Source of the DNA: Simplicispira suum | GTDB lineage: Bacteria; Pseudomonadota; Gammaproteobacteria; Burkholderiales; Burkholderiaceae_C | Length of the DNA stretch: 64,000 nt | Reading direction: 5' to 3' | Assembly: GCF_003008595.1 (NCBI RefSeq) | Contig: NZ_CP027669.1 | Span: forward strand, 806,001 to 870,000 | Shown: positions 18,961 through 29,253 of the stretch, one piece after another | How the letters are laid out: every line of letters starts with the position of its first letter | Position numbering within the stretch: position 1 is the first letter of the stretch | Translations under genes and position numbers: made by a program | Notes under the pieces: generated by a model | Databases searched by the model: none | What the model was told of the DNA's origin: nothing | What the model saw: only the letters and a program-made list of their open reading frames with translations

Positions 18961-19787
18961 ACACTGTCACTCTGGCGCTGGTCTGGGCACAGGCGCAGGG
19001 CCTGGAGCGCATCGACGCCCAATGGCTGCTGCTGCACGTACTGGGCCAGCCGGACGCGGGACGGGCCTGGTTGATCGCCCATGGGGACGATGCGCTGGCC
19101 GGCACCCAATGGGAGCAGTTTTCCACCCTGTGCGCGCGCCGGGCGGCCGGAGAGCCCGTGGCCTACCTCACCGGCCAGAAGGGCTTCTACGGCCTTGACT
19201 TGCGGGTGGACGCACGCGTGCTCGACCCCCGCCCGGACACCGAAACCCTGGTGGATTGGGCGCTGAACTGCCTGGCCGGGCAGTCAGCGCCCCGCGTGCT
19301 GGACCTGGGTACCGGGAGCGGCGCTATCGCCTTGGCGCTCTCGCATGCACGTCCAGATGCCGCCGTGCTTGCTGTGGACGCCAGCGCAGACGCGTTGGAC
19401 GTGGCCCGCGCCAATGCCGAGCGGCTGCGCCTGCCGGTGCAATTCCTGCAGTCCGACTGGTTCAGCAAGGTGCAAGGCCCTTTTGGCCTGATCGTCTCGA
19501 ATCCGCCCTACATTGCCGAGCAGGATCCGCATCTGCCCGCTTTGCGACACGAACCTCTGTCCGCCCTGGTGGCGGGCGCCGACGGCCTGCGCGACCTGCG
19601 CGCCATTGCCGCTGCGGCCCCTACCCACCTCGTTCCCGGCGGCTGGCTGCTGCTAGAGCACGGCTGGGACCAGGCCGAATCCGTGCACGCGCTCTTGCAT
19701 GCCCAAGGCTTCGAGGCGGTGCAAACCCGCAATGACCTGGCCGGCATAGGGCGTTGCTCGGGCGCTCAGTGGCCAAGAGTGAAATAA
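18945..19787 (+). CDS. prmC: Peptide chain release factor N5-glutamine methyltransferase
   Basis: PrmC methylates the GGQ glutamine of RF1 and RF2 using SAM. The protein is 280 residues. The SAM motif LDLGTGSGAIAL (119-130) and the catalytic NPPYI (186-190) are intact. The N-terminal substrate-binding helices include DAQWLLLHVLG. The only plausible ATG lies within the tail of repeat copy E, so the first few residues (MNTIAN) are probably repeat-derived. It is co-oriented with prfA and grxD. Confidence 0.95.
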   Translation: MNTIANTVTLALVWAQAQGLERIDAQWLLLHVLGQPDAGRAWLIAHGDDALAGTQWEQFSTLCARRAAGEPVAYLTGQKGFYGLDLRVDARVLDPRPDTETLVDWALNCLAGQSAPRVLDLGTGSGAIALALSHARPDAAVLAVDASADALDVARANAERLRLPVQFLQSDWFSKVQGPFGLIVSNPPYIAEQDPHLPALRHEPLSALVAGADGLRDLRAIAAAAPTHLVPGGWLLLEHGWDQAESVHALLHAQGFEAVQTRNDLAGIGRCSGAQWPRVK

Positions 19788-19837
19788 TCACGCCCACGTC
19801 CCACCAGCCTCCTCAGGCCTTATTTTTTGGAACCCCC

Positions 19838-20155
19838 ATGAGCGACACCCAGAAACGCATCGACGACCTCGTCAAATCCAGCAACGTCCTTTTGTTCATG
19901 AAGGGCACGGCCAGCTTTCCAATGTGCGGTTTTTCCGGCCGCGCCATCCAGATCCTGAAGGCCTGCGAAGTCGATCCCAAGGACATCACCACGGTCAACG
20001 TACTCGACGACGACGAGATTCGTCAGGGCATCAAGGACTACAGCCAGTGGCCCACGATTCCGCAGCTGTACGTGAAAGGCGAATTCATCGGCGGCTCGGA
20101 CATCATGATGGAGATGTACGAGTCGGGTGAACTCAAGCAGACACTGGACCGCTGA
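19838..20155 (+). CDS. grxD: Monothiol glutaredoxin, Grx4 type
   Basis: This 105-residue monothiol glutaredoxin carries and delivers 2Fe-2S clusters. The CGFS active site is at residues 30-33, followed by the glutathione-binding WPTIPQLYVKGEFIGGSDI. The start MSDTQKR was preferred over an upstream in-frame ATG that would lie inside prmC, because it matches the usual length. An intrinsic terminator follows 19 bp after the stop, ending the hemA-prfA-prmC-grxD run. Confidence 0.96.
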   Translation: MSDTQKRIDDLVKSSNVLLFMKGTASFPMCGFSGRAIQILKACEVDPKDITTVNVLDDDEIRQGIKDYSQWPTIPQLYVKGEFIGGSDIMMEMYESGELKQTLDR

Positions 20156-20174
20156 GCGACCGCGCCGGTCAGCG

Positions 20175-20198
20175 AAACCGCCTGCGGGCGGTTTTTTT
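20175..20198 (+). terminator. Intrinsic terminator after grxD
   Basis: AAACCGCC (20175-20182), loop TGCG, GGCGGTTT (20187-20194), then a run of seven T. This is a textbook rho-independent terminator for the upstream operon. Confidence 0.9.
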
Positions 20199-20229
20199 GC
20201 GCCCACAGCGCAGTAGACGCTGTGGGCGC
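20199..20229 (+). repeat. Perfect 12-bp inverted repeat downstream of the grxD terminator
   Basis: GCGCCCACAGCG (20199-20210) pairs exactly with CGCTGTGGGCGC (20218-20229) across a 7-nt loop. It starts immediately after the terminator T-run and ends 40 bp before the next gene. No T-run follows, so it is not a second terminator. It may be an operator or a structured 5' leader element of the downstream gene. Confidence 0.7.
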
Positions 20230-20269
20230 CCTCTAAACTCGGACACCCGCCCACGGCGCCCAAGTTTTC

Positions 20270-21577
20270 ATGCTGCAAGACCTTTTTTTCATCGCCCTTC
20301 TGATCGCTGCCAGCGCCTTCTTCTCCGCCGCCGAGATTTCTCTGGCCGCTTCACGGCGTCTGCGGCTGCGCCAATTGGCCGACGATGGTGACCCGCGTGC
20401 CGACCGGGTACTGCGCCTGCAGGAGCAGCCGGGAGACTACTTCACCGTGGTGCAGATTGGGCAGAACGCAGTGGCGATTCTGGGCGGCATCGTCGGCGAG
20501 GCCGCGCTCAGCCCCACGTTCAGCGCCTTCTTCGAAAATTGGCTAAGCCCGACAACGGCACAAAACCTGGGCTTTTTCGGCTCATTCTTGCTGGTGACCT
20601 CGCTCTTCATCCTGTTTGCCGACCTGGTGCCCAAGCGCCTTGGCATGGCGGATCCCGAGCCGATTGCGGTGCGGCTGATGCGGCCCATGGCACTGTGCAT
20701 GGCCCTGCTCAAGCCGCTGGTGTGGTTCTACAGCCGGGGGGCCGACGCGCTGTTTCGCCTGATGGGCCTGACCTCTCTGCGCGACGAGCGCGTCACCTCC
20801 GACGACGTGCTGGCGATGATGGAGGCCGGAGCGCGCGCCGGTGTGCTGGCCGCGCGCGAGCAGCAAGTCATCACGAACGTGTTCGAGCTCGATACACGCA
20901 CGGTCTCCAGCGCCATGTCGCAGCGCGAGCGCGTGGCATTCTTTCGCCGTGACGACGCGGATGCTGTGATTCGCCTGCGCATTGCGGCCGAGCCGTTTTC
21001 CACCTACCCGGTCTGCGAAGGCGACATCGACCATGTGGTGGGCTACGTGGACGCCAAAGACCTGTTTCAGCGCGTGCTCAACAACCAGCCGATTTCGCTC
21101 GCCGACGACTCACTGGTACGCAAGGTGCTGATCGTCCCTGATCGACTCACATTGTCCGAAGTGCTGGAGCAGTTCCAGCAGGCGCACGAGGATTTCGCTG
21201 TCATCGTCAACGAATACAGCCTGGTGGTGGGCGTGGTCACGCTCAACGACGTGATGAGCACCGTCATGGGCGACCTGGTGTCGCCGTTTGACGAAGAGCA
21301 GATCGTGCGGCGCGACCAGGATTCCTGGCTGATCGACGGCATCACGCCCATCGAAGACGTGTGCCATGCGCTCAGCCTGGACGAACTCCCGCACGATTCG
21401 GAATACGAAACCCTGGCCGGTTTTCTGATGGTGATGCTGCGCCGCGTGCCGCGCCGCACCGACAGCGTGCTGTGGGGCGGTTACAAATTCGAGGTGCTGG
21501 ATGTAGACAGCTACCGCATCGATCAGGTGATGGTCTCGCGCGTCGTACCGACAAGCGCTCCTCTGGGCGACGCCTGA
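20270..21577 (+). CDS. CNNM/TlyC-family membrane protein with CBS domains (hemolysin family)
   Basis: This 435-residue protein has an N-terminal DUF21/CNNM transmembrane domain with three to four membrane segments (residues about 1-150), a tandem CBS pair (about 205-335, with YPVCEGDIDHVVGYVDAKDL and FAVIVNEYSLVVGVVTLNDVM) and a C-terminal CorC/HlyC domain (about 345-430). The family is annotated as hemolysin-like, but members act in divalent-cation (Mg/Co) transport or its control. It ends exactly where the convergent transglycosylase gene ends, with no spacer. Confidence 0.9.
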   Translation: MLQDLFFIALLIAASAFFSAAEISLAASRRLRLRQLADDGDPRADRVLRLQEQPGDYFTVVQIGQNAVAILGGIVGEAALSPTFSAFFENWLSPTTAQNLGFFGSFLLVTSLFILFADLVPKRLGMADPEPIAVRLMRPMALCMALLKPLVWFYSRGADALFRLMGLTSLRDERVTSDDVLAMMEAGARAGVLAAREQQVITNVFELDTRTVSSAMSQRERVAFFRRDDADAVIRLRIAAEPFSTYPVCEGDIDHVVGYVDAKDLFQRVLNNQPISLADDSLVRKVLIVPDRLTLSEVLEQFQQAHEDFAVIVNEYSLVVGVVTLNDVMSTVMGDLVSPFDEEQIVRRDQDSWLIDGITPIEDVCHALSLDELPHDSEYETLAGFLMVMLRRVPRRTDSVLWGGYKFEVLDVDSYRIDQVMVSRVVPTSAPLGDA

Positions 21578-22222
21578 TCAGCCGGTGAGACGGCCGTCGA
21601 ACTGCCAGTTGCGCTGCGCTGCAAACACCGCATTGGGATACGGCGAGCGACCGCGACTCCCGTTGTAACGCCCCAGGGTCATATACAGATCACCACGCTC
21701 GCGGTCCAGATAGTGGCGCAAGATGACGCAGCCAAAGCGCAAATTGGTCTGCATGTGAAACAGCTTGGAAGGATCGCCATCGCCGATCACCCGCGTCCAG
21801 AAAGGCATCACCTGCATGTAGCCGCGTGCACCGGCGCTGGAGATGGCGTATCTGCGAAACGCGCTCTCGACCTGCACAAGACCGAGCACGAGAGACACGT
21901 CCAGACCCGCGCGGCGGCTTTCGTACCAAAGGGTTTGCAGGAAATCGCGCCGCACCTCCCAGTCCAGCTTGCGCCGGCGCAGGCGGTCGCTCATGGTGGC
22001 CAGCCAGCGCACGTACAGAACGCGCTCCTGCGTGCTTGCAAAGTCGGGCTCAGGCGGCGCGTCGAAAGCGACAGCGGCACTGAGCGCACTGCGCACCGAA
22101 TCCATCAAAGGTTCTTCGAGTTGCCCGCCAGCATGCGCAACGCCGGGCACAGCCCACCCCAGCGACGCCATGGCAGGCAGCGCTGCGGCAAGGCAGCTGC
22201 GACGCGAAATCCCCTCGTTCAT
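21578..22222 (-). CDS. Lytic transglycosylase (SLT domain), probably exported
   Basis: This 214-residue protein has an N-terminal signal ([25 protein letters not shown] region; the SRRSCL motif is Tat-like, cleavage near AHA). The C-terminal SLT/lysozyme-like domain has the catalytic Glu in [27 protein letters not shown] and the GRYNGSRG motif. It cleaves peptidoglycan between MurNAc and GlcNAc. Its start overlaps the proS stop by an ATGA, an unusual functional pairing. Its stop abuts the convergent CNNM gene. Confidence 0.9.
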   Translation of the reverse strand: MNEGISRRSCLAAALPAMASLGWAVPGVAHAGGQLEEPLMDSVRSALSAAVAFDAPPEPDFASTQERVLYVRWLATMSDRLRRRKLDWEVRRDFLQTLWYESRRAGLDVSLVLGLVQVESAFRRYAISSAGARGYMQVMPFWTRVIGDGDPSKLFHMQTNLRFGCVILRHYLDRERGDLYMTLGRYNGSRGRSPYPNAVFAAQRNWQFDGRLTG

Positions 22223-23964
22223 AGGCTCAGGCGACCCTTCAGGTGGGCCAGAATGTCTGTGAGTGCTATTTTGGTCGCACCAGTATCGCGCCGGTGCTGG
22301 TATTCGACAAGTCCGTCCTTGAGGCCGCGGTCGCCAATCGTCACGCGGTGCGGCACGCCAATCAATTCCCAGTCGGCAAACATGGCGCCGGGGCGCTCGC
22401 CGCGGTCGTCCAGGATGACATCCACGCCAGCGGCCAGCAACTGCGCATAGAGCTGCTCGGCGGCGGCTTTTACCTCAGGAAAACGCTCCGGAGTGATCGG
22501 GCACAGCACCACCGTGAACGGAGCAATTGCGTCCGGCCAGATGATGCCGCGCTCGTCGTGGTTCTGCTCGATGGCAGCAGCCGGCAGGCGCGTGATGCCG
22601 ATGCCGTAGCAGCCCATTTCAAAGAATGCAGGCTTGCCATCTTCCGCAAGAAAGGTGGCGTTCATGTCTTCGCTGTATTTGGTGCCGAGCACGAAGATGT
22701 GGCCCACCTCGATGCCGCGCTCGACCGCCAGCACGCCCTTGCCGTCGGGCGACCGATCGCCCTCGACGATGTTGCGCAGATCGGCCACGGCATCGGGCTC
22801 AGGCAGGTCGCGGCCCCAGTTCACGCCAGTGATGTGGAAGTCGGGCTCGTTGGCACCGCAAATCCAGTCGGCCATGACCGCGACTTCGCGATCTGCCACG
22901 ATCTTGACAGGCTTCTTCAGCCCCATGGGGCCCAGGTAGCCTGGCTTGCAACCGAAGTGCTCCTCGATTTCGCCCAAGGTGGCGAAACGGAACCCTGCAT
23001 CGAGGCCCGGCACCTTGCCCACCTTGATCTCGTTCATGTCGTGGTCGCCGCGCAGCAGCAGCAGCCAGACCTGACTGCGGATGATCTCGCCCGCCTCGTT
23101 GGTCTCGTCGGTGGCCAACACCAGTGATTTCACCGTGTTCTGCAGCGGCACGCCCAGCAATGCAGCCACATCGGCGCAGGTGGCCTTGCCCGGCGTGGGC
23201 GTCTTGGTCATGGGTTGGGCCGCCGCAGGGCGCGGTCCGGCGGGCGCCAGGGCCTCGGCCTTTTCCATGTTGGCGGCGTAGTCGCTGGAGGGGCAGTAGA
23301 CGATGGCGTCCTCACCGGTAGCGGCGATCACCTGGAACTCCTCGCTCAGGTCGCCGCCAATGGCACCGCTGTCGGCCGCGACAGCGCGGTAGCGCAGCCC
23401 GAAACGGTCGAAAATGGCTCGGTAGGCTTTGGCCATCGCCTGGTAGCTGATTTTGGCTGCATCCAGATCGCGGTCAAAGCTGTACGCGTCCTTCATGATG
23501 AATTCGCGGCTGCGCATCACACCGAAACGCGGGCGCCGCTCATCGCGAAACTTGGTTTGGATGTGATAAAGGTTGCGCGGCAGCTGCTTGTAGCTGCGCA
23601 GCTCCTGGCGCGCTATGTCGGTCACAACCTCTTCGCTGGTGGGTTGGATGACGAAGTCGCGACCGTGGCGGTCTTTTACACGCATCAACTCCGGCCCCAT
23701 CTTGTTCCAGCGGTCCGTTTCCTGCCAGAACTCGGCCGGCTGCACCACGGGCATCAGAAGCTCCACCGCGCCAGCGTGGTTCATCTCCTCGCGCACGATT
23801 GTTTCGATCTTGCGGATCACCCGCAGCCCCATCGGCATCCAGCTGTAAATACCAGCACCGAGCTTCTTGATCAGGCCGGCGCGGGTCATGAGCTGGTGGC
23901 TTGCAACTTCAGCGTCGGCGGGGGCTTCCTTGAGGGTGGAAATAAAGAATTGGGAGGCTTTCAT
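22219..23964 (-). CDS. proS: Prolyl-tRNA synthetase
   Basis: This 581-residue class II synthetase of the bacterial type charges tRNA-Pro. The start [13 protein letters not shown] was chosen by homology. The motif 1/2 region includes [21 protein letters not shown] and [17 protein letters not shown], and the insertion (editing) domain spans about residues 230-390 ([18 protein letters not shown]). The anticodon-binding domain is C-terminal (about 475-581). A tRNA-Pro gene and proB lie within 7 kb. It is coupled to the downstream transglycosylase gene. Confidence 0.97.
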   Translation of the reverse strand: MKASQFFISTLKEAPADAEVASHQLMTRAGLIKKLGAGIYSWMPMGLRVIRKIETIVREEMNHAGAVELLMPVVQPAEFWQETDRWNKMGPELMRVKDRHGRDFVIQPTSEEVVTDIARQELRSYKQLPRNLYHIQTKFRDERRPRFGVMRSREFIMKDAYSFDRDLDAAKISYQAMAKAYRAIFDRFGLRYRAVAADSGAIGGDLSEEFQVIAATGEDAIVYCPSSDYAANMEKAEALAPAGPRPAAAQPMTKTPTPGKATCADVAALLGVPLQNTVKSLVLATDETNEAGEIIRSQVWLLLLRGDHDMNEIKVGKVPGLDAGFRFATLGEIEEHFGCKPGYLGPMGLKKPVKIVADREVAVMADWICGANEPDFHITGVNWGRDLPEPDAVADLRNIVEGDRSPDGKGVLAVERGIEVGHIFVLGTKYSEDMNATFLAEDGKPAFFEMGCYGIGITRLPAAAIEQNHDERGIIWPDAIAPFTVVLCPITPERFPEVKAAAEQLYAQLLAAGVDVILDDRGERPGAMFADWELIGVPHRVTIGDRGLKDGLVEYQHRRDTGATKIALTDILAHLKGRLSL

Positions 23965-24054
23965 CGGAACATTGCAGACTGCGCGCGCGCTTGCCGTCGC
24001 TGCAGGCAAGTGCCGTGCATAATGGACGCAGTTTTAAGATTTTGGGGTTCGATT

Positions 24055-24741
24055 ATGCTTGACCGGGACGGCTTTCGGCCGAACGTCGGCATCATCCTGC
24101 TCAACCAGAGAAACCAGGTGTTCTGGGGCAAGCGCATACGCACCCACAGCTGGCAGTTTCCGCAAGGCGGCATAGACCGCGGCGAATCGCCCGAGCAGGC
24201 GATGTTCCGGGAACTCCACGAAGAAGTCGGCTTGCACCCCAACCACGTCCGCGTGGTAGCCCGAACCCGGGACTGGTTGCGCTACGAGGTGCCTGACCGG
24301 TATATCCGCCGCGACGCGCGGGGCCATTACAAGGGGCAGAAGCAGATCTGGTATCTGCTTCAATTGGTGGGCCACGACTGGGATTTGAACCTGCGTGCCA
24401 CCAACCACCCGGAATTCGACGCCTGGCGCTGGAACGAGTACTGGGTGCCGCTGGATGTGGTGGTGGAGTTCAAGCGCGGCGTCTACGAGATGGCGCTCAC
24501 GGAACTCTCGCGCTTTGTGCCTCGGAACGAGCAACGCAACCGCTATCTGCGCAGCGGCATGCGTGCGCGCGATGCCGAGCCTGCAAGCAGCCATCTGCAC
24601 CGAAGCGGCGCCATGCTGGTGCATCCGGGGGTGGAACTGCCGCCGGGCGCCAGCTTCGACCCCGATCCTCAAACGGCCAGTGGCAGCACGCCCAACGAGA
24701 CACAAGACGACGGGACGCCGCAGGCGGGCAGCCCACGCTGA
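24055..24741 (+). CDS. rppH: RNA pyrophosphohydrolase RppH (Nudix)
   Basis: RppH removes pyrophosphate from mRNA 5' ends and triggers RNase E-dependent decay. The Nudix box runs from [17 protein letters not shown] to HEEVGL (residues 38-60), and the RppH-specific N-terminus [17 protein letters not shown] is intact. At 228 residues it is longer than E. coli RppH (176) because of a Pro/Ser/Thr-rich, probably disordered C-terminal tail (about 175-228). An ATG 11 codons upstream is in frame but lies outside the family's start. It is divergent from proS. Confidence 0.93.
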   Translation: MLDRDGFRPNVGIILLNQRNQVFWGKRIRTHSWQFPQGGIDRGESPEQAMFRELHEEVGLHPNHVRVVARTRDWLRYEVPDRYIRRDARGHYKGQKQIWYLLQLVGHDWDLNLRATNHPEFDAWRWNEYWVPLDVVVEFKRGVYEMALTELSRFVPRNEQRNRYLRSGMRARDAEPASSHLHRSGAMLVHPGVELPPGASFDPDPQTASGSTPNETQDDGTPQAGSPR

Positions 24742-24774
24742 TGGGGCGCTGCGCGACCCGCGCACAGTGCTGCT

Positions 24775-25923
24775 TTAGCGCCCGGTCAGCACCAGGTTGT
24801 CGCGGTGCAGCATCTCGGGCTCTGCGACATAGCCCAGCAATTGCTCGAACGCGCTGGAAGGCTTGCGGCACAAGCGCCGGGCTTCGCCACTTGCATAGTT
24901 GGCAAGCCCCCGTGCGATTTCCTGGCCTTGCGGGTCATGCACTGCAATGACATCGCCGCGCGCGAAATCACCTTCCACACCGGTCATGCCAATAGGCAGC
25001 AGGCTCTTGCCTTCGGCGCAGAGTTTGACCGCCGCGCCGGCATCGACGCTCACCGCGCCGCGCAGTTGCAGGTGGTCGGCCATCCACTGCTTGCGCGCCT
25101 GCTTCTTTGCAGTCTGCGAAACCAGCAGCGTGCCCATGGCTTCACCGGCAGCCAGTCGCACCAAGACATCGCTCTCGCGTCCCCAGGCAATGACGGTGGA
25201 CGCGCCGGAACCGGCGGCGCGCTTGGCGGCCAGGATTTTGGTCAGCATGCCGCCGCGCCCAATGCTCGAGCCTGCACCCCCTGCCATGGTTTCAAGCGCC
25301 GGATCACCCGCCTTCGCTTCATGCACGAACTGAGCCTGCGGATCACGTCGCGGGTCTGCGGTGAAAAGGCCCTTTTGATCGGTCAGGATGACCAGCACGT
25401 CGGCCTCCACCAGGTTGGCAACCAGCGCGCCCAAGGTGTCGTTGTCGCCAAACTTGATCTCGTCGTTCACGACGGTGTCGTTTTCGTTGATGACTGGCAC
25501 GACGCCCAGGCGCAACAAGGTCAGCAACGTGGAACGCGCATTGAGGTAGCGCTCGCGATCGGCCAAGTCAGCGTGGGTGAGAAGCACCTGCGCGCTGCCG
25601 ATGCCGTTTTCCCGCAGCTTGGTCTCGTACATCTGCGCCAGGCCCATTTGGCCCACAGCTGCAGCCGCCTGCAGTTCATGCACCTGGCGCGGGCGCACGC
25701 TCCAGCCCAGGCGCTTCATTCCTTCGGCGACGGCGCCGCTGGAGACCATGATGACCTCGCGCTTGGCTCCCGCCTCGCCGTTGACCAGCGCCGCCAACTG
25801 GCGCGCCCACTCGCCAATCGCCTGCGCGTCCAGCCCCCGACCTTCGTTGGTCACCAGGCTGGACCCCACCTTGACCACGATACGGCGCGCGCTGCGCAAT
25901 ATCTGGGTACTTTCAATCGCCAT
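24775..25923 (-). CDS. proB: Glutamate 5-kinase
   Basis: This enzyme catalyses the first step of proline synthesis, ATP-dependent phosphorylation of glutamate. It is 382 residues: an N-terminal amino-acid kinase domain (about 10-265, with VVKVGSSLV and [13 protein letters not shown]) and a C-terminal PUA domain (about 285-375). It lies downstream of obgE on the same strand, in the order rplU-rpmA-obgE-proB common in betaproteobacteria. The whole 55-bp space to obgE is a repeat copy. Confidence 0.96.
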   Translation of the reverse strand: MAIESTQILRSARRIVVKVGSSLVTNEGRGLDAQAIGEWARQLAALVNGEAGAKREVIMVSSGAVAEGMKRLGWSVRPRQVHELQAAAAVGQMGLAQMYETKLRENGIGSAQVLLTHADLADRERYLNARSTLLTLLRLGVVPVINENDTVVNDEIKFGDNDTLGALVANLVEADVLVILTDQKGLFTADPRRDPQAQFVHEAKAGDPALETMAGGAGSSIGRGGMLTKILAAKRAAGSGASTVIAWGRESDVLVRLAAGEAMGTLLVSQTAKKQARKQWMADHLQLRGAVSVDAGAAVKLCAEGKSLLPIGMTGVEGDFARGDVIAVHDPQGQEIARGLANYASGEARRLCRKPSSAFEQLLGYVAEPEMLHRDNLVLTGR

Positions 25924-25978
25924 TTATGCCTCTAGCGCTTATTTTATAAGCTAAATTAGCTATATTAATAATAGCAAT
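25924..25978 (+). repeat. Dispersed palindromic repeat, copy F
   Basis: GCCTCTAGCGCTTAT (25928-25942) and TAAGCTAAATTAGCTAT (25947-25963), with tail AATAATAGCAATTC, fill the entire gap between the obgE stop and the proB start. This copy is AT-richer in its right arm than the others. Confidence 0.8.
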
Positions 25979-27137
<1,159 letters not shown>

Positions 27138-27162
27138 GGACTGCAAAGAAAGCGCGCGCGCT

Positions 27163-27423
27163 TCAGGCTGCAGCAGTCACGTTGACCGTGTGCTTGGACA
27201 ACGCACCCTTGACAGCAAACGACACGTGGCCGTCCACCAGGGCAAACAAGGTGTGGTCCTTGCCCACGCCGACATTGGAGCCGGGATGAAACTTGGTACC
27301 GCGCTGGCGCACGATGATCGAGCCTGCGCTGATCAGTTCGCCGCCAAAGGCCTTCACACCGAGCATCTTGGGCTTGGAATCGCGCCCGTTTCGCGTAGAG
27401 CCGCCGCCTTTTTTCTGTGCCAT
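27163..27423 (-). CDS. rpmA: 50S ribosomal protein L27
   Basis: This 86-residue L27 begins [20 protein letters not shown] after Met, the conserved N-terminal tail that reaches the peptidyl-transferase centre. It lacks the N-terminal extension seen in Firmicutes. The internal [15 protein letters not shown] is diagnostic. It forms the usual operon with rplU just upstream and precedes obgE. Confidence 0.98.
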   Translation of the reverse strand: MAQKKGGGSTRNGRDSKPKMLGVKAFGGELISAGSIIVRQRGTKFHPGSNVGVGKDHTLFALVDGHVSFAVKGALSKHTVNVTAAA

Positions 27424-27451
27424 GACATCTCTTCCTGATTAGCCGGCCGGA

Positions 27452-27763
27452 TTACCCAGCGATTGCGCCGATTTGCAGTTCCGTGAACTGCTGGCGATGG
27501 CCTTGGCGCTTCTGATAGTGCTTGCGACGGCGCATCTTGAAGATGTGCACCTTGTCGTGCTTGCCGTGTGCCAGCACGGTGGCTGTCACGGTGGCGCCGG
27601 ACACCAGGGGTGTGCCCACCTTGAGTTCAGCGCCGTTTCCGACGGCCAAAACTTGGTCGATCACAATTTCCTGGCCTACGTCCGCAGCAATCTGTTCTAC
27701 TTTAATTTTTTCGCCGGAAGCAACACGATACTGCTTGCCCCCGGTTTTTATGACCGCGTACAT
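27452..27763 (-). CDS. rplU: 50S ribosomal protein L21
   Basis: This 103-residue L21 starts [20 protein letters not shown] and contains the signature [16 protein letters not shown] near the C-terminus. AGAGG lies just upstream of the ATG. It is the first gene of rplU-rpmA(-obgE-proB) and divergent from ispB, as in many proteobacteria. Confidence 0.98.
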   Translation of the reverse strand: MYAVIKTGGKQYRVASGEKIKVEQIAADVGQEIVIDQVLAVGNGAELKVGTPLVSGATVTATVLAHGKHDKVHIFKMRRRKHYQKRQGHRQQFTELQIGAIAG

Positions 27764-27846
27764 ACTGACCTCTTAAGTCTTGAATAGCGAAGGCAGCAAA
27801 CCGCCTCCCACGAGATTTCCACAGAAGGATTTCCGCAGAGCCCAAG

Positions 27847-27872
27847 ACTATATCATGCCCTCGTACTGTCAA
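27847..27872 (-). promoter_or_regulatory. Candidate rplU promoter
   Basis: On the minus strand a consensus TTGACA (27867-27872) precedes TATAGT (27847-27852). The spacer is only 14 bp, shorter than usual, so the true -10 may be offset by a base or two. It lies about 85 bp before the rplU start. Confidence 0.45.
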
Positions 27873-27961
27873 CCACGCTGCGCTCACCCATGTAGTGGTC
27901 CCAGCCTGTACGGACAAGCGCCACATGCTGCTCGTCGGGCCCCTGCCCGTTCACCTGTTTC

Positions 27962-27967
27962 TATAAT
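27962..27967 (+). promoter_or_regulatory. ispB -10 element, close to the start codon
   Basis: A perfect TATAAT lies 6 nt before the ispB GTG at 27974, the same spacing seen at hemA. There is no consensus -35. It suggests a leaderless transcript or a later true start. Confidence 0.45.
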
Positions 27968-27973
27968 CTAGAC

Positions 27974-28990
27974 GTGTCTGCAACCCCTACCTTGATCGCG
28001 CCATCCAGCCCCGCATGGGTGCCTGCAACGCCCCCTCCACTCGCCTTGATTGCGCAGGACATGCGCAATGTAGATGCGGTGATTGCGCAGCGCCTAGACT
28101 CCGCCGTACCCTTGGTAGGACAAGTCTCGCAATACATCATTGCCGCCGGTGGCAAACGACTGCGGCCGGCCATTTTGCTGTTGATGAGCGGCGCGCTGGG
28201 GTTTCAAGGGTCGGAGAGATTTACGCTGGCCGCAGTGGTGGAGTTCATCCACACCGCCACCCTGCTGCACGACGATGTGGTAGATGCATCTACCTTGCGT
28301 CGCGGCAACGCCACAGCAAATGAAACCTTTGGTAACCCCGCCAGTGTGCTTGTCGGCGATTTTCTCTACTCACGGGCGTTCCAGATGATGGTGGATGTGG
28401 GCGAGATGCGCATCATGCAGATCCTGGCCGATGCGACCAACGTGATCGCAGAGGGTGAGGTTTTGCAATTGATGAACATGCACGACGCCTCGCTCAACGA
28501 AGCCAGCTACCTGCATGTGATCCGCTCAAAGACTGCGAAATTATTTGAAGCCAGCGCCCGTCTTGCGGCAGTCTTGGCAAAGACCGATCCCGTCACCGAG
28601 CAAGCATGCGCCAACTATGGTCAAGCTCTGGGCACGGCATTCCAGATCATCGACGATGTACTGGATTACGATGGCGCGGCGGCTGAAATGGGCAAGAACC
28701 TGGGCGACGATTTGCGAGAGGGAAAGGCCACGCTCCCTCTGATCGCAGCGATGCAGCGCGCCGGGTTGGCTGAGAGCGAAGTGATCAAGAGCGCCATTGA
28801 GCATGGCAGTACAGACCGACTTGACGAGATCGTACACATCGTCCGCGACACCGGCGCACTGGAAGTTGCACGCGCTTGCGCTGCGGCGGAAGCAGAGCGC
28901 GCCATCGCGTCCATTGCTCCCTTGGCAAGCAACGCATACAAGTCCTGTTTGATAGAATTGGCAGCTCAGCTTCTCGGGCGCCGAACTTGA
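27974..28990 (+). CDS. ispB: Polyprenyl (octaprenyl) diphosphate synthase
   Basis: This trans-prenyltransferase makes the ubiquinone side chain by adding IPP to FPP. It is 338 residues from a GTG. The first Asp-rich motif LLHDDVVDASTLRRG lies at about 98-112, the second QIIDDVLDYDG at about 241-251, and KRLRP at 61-65. The first 25 residues are Pro/Ala-rich and absent from E. coli IspB; an internal start is possible, for example Met30. It is divergent from rplU and sits 26 bp before a tRNA gene. It links to the ubi genes at the start of the window by pathway. Confidence 0.94.
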   Translation: MSATPTLIAPSSPAWVPATPPPLALIAQDMRNVDAVIAQRLDSAVPLVGQVSQYIIAAGGKRLRPAILLLMSGALGFQGSERFTLAAVVEFIHTATLLHDDVVDASTLRRGNATANETFGNPASVLVGDFLYSRAFQMMVDVGEMRIMQILADATNVIAEGEVLQLMNMHDASLNEASYLHVIRSKTAKLFEASARLAAVLAKTDPVTEQACANYGQALGTAFQIIDDVLDYDGAAAEMGKNLGDDLREGKATLPLIAAMQRAGLAESEVIKSAIEHGSTDRLDEIVHIVRDTGALEVARACAAAEAERAIASIAPLASNAYKSCLIELAAQLLGRRT

Positions 28991-29016
28991 GTCAGTGCAC
29001 ACGCTAGAAGCCACTT

Positions 29017-29093
29017 CGGGGTGTAGCTTAGCCAGGTAGAGCGCTACGTTCGGGACGTAGAGGCCGGAGGTTCGAATCCTCTCACCCCGACCA
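29017..29093 (+). tRNA. tRNA-Pro (anticodon CGG)
   Basis: This 77-nt cloverleaf has acceptor CGGGGTG pairing with CACCCCG, discriminator A and an encoded CCA. The anticodon stem CTACG/CGTAG encloses the loop TTCGGGA, giving anticodon CGG. The T-arm contains GGTTCGAATCC. It reads CCG codons, which are frequent in this GC-rich genome. It lies just after ispB and is followed by a terminator. Confidence 0.96.
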
Positions 29094-29113
29094 AAATATT
29101 ACTTACCCCACGT

Positions 29114-29144
29114 CCTGGCACAGGAAAAAGCCAGGCGGTTTTTT
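29114..29144 (+). terminator. Intrinsic terminator after tRNA-Pro
   Basis: CCTGGC (29114-29119) pairs with GCCAGG (29130-29135), and six T follow at 29139-29144. It lies 20 bp beyond the tRNA. Confidence 0.8.
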
Positions 29145-29253
29145 GCTTCTGGCGCAAATGCTTGCGGCCATGCAGGATGCCAGCGATTTACATGGCCAGA
29201 CCGATCAGCGATGATAGGATGATTGCCGACTTTCTACTGGACTCCCGCTCTTC

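Noticed and set aside
22243..23127. Long + strand frames over proS
   Set aside because: Antisense to proS, with no family resemblance or ribosome site; the same holds for the long frames opposite secA, obgE and dgt.
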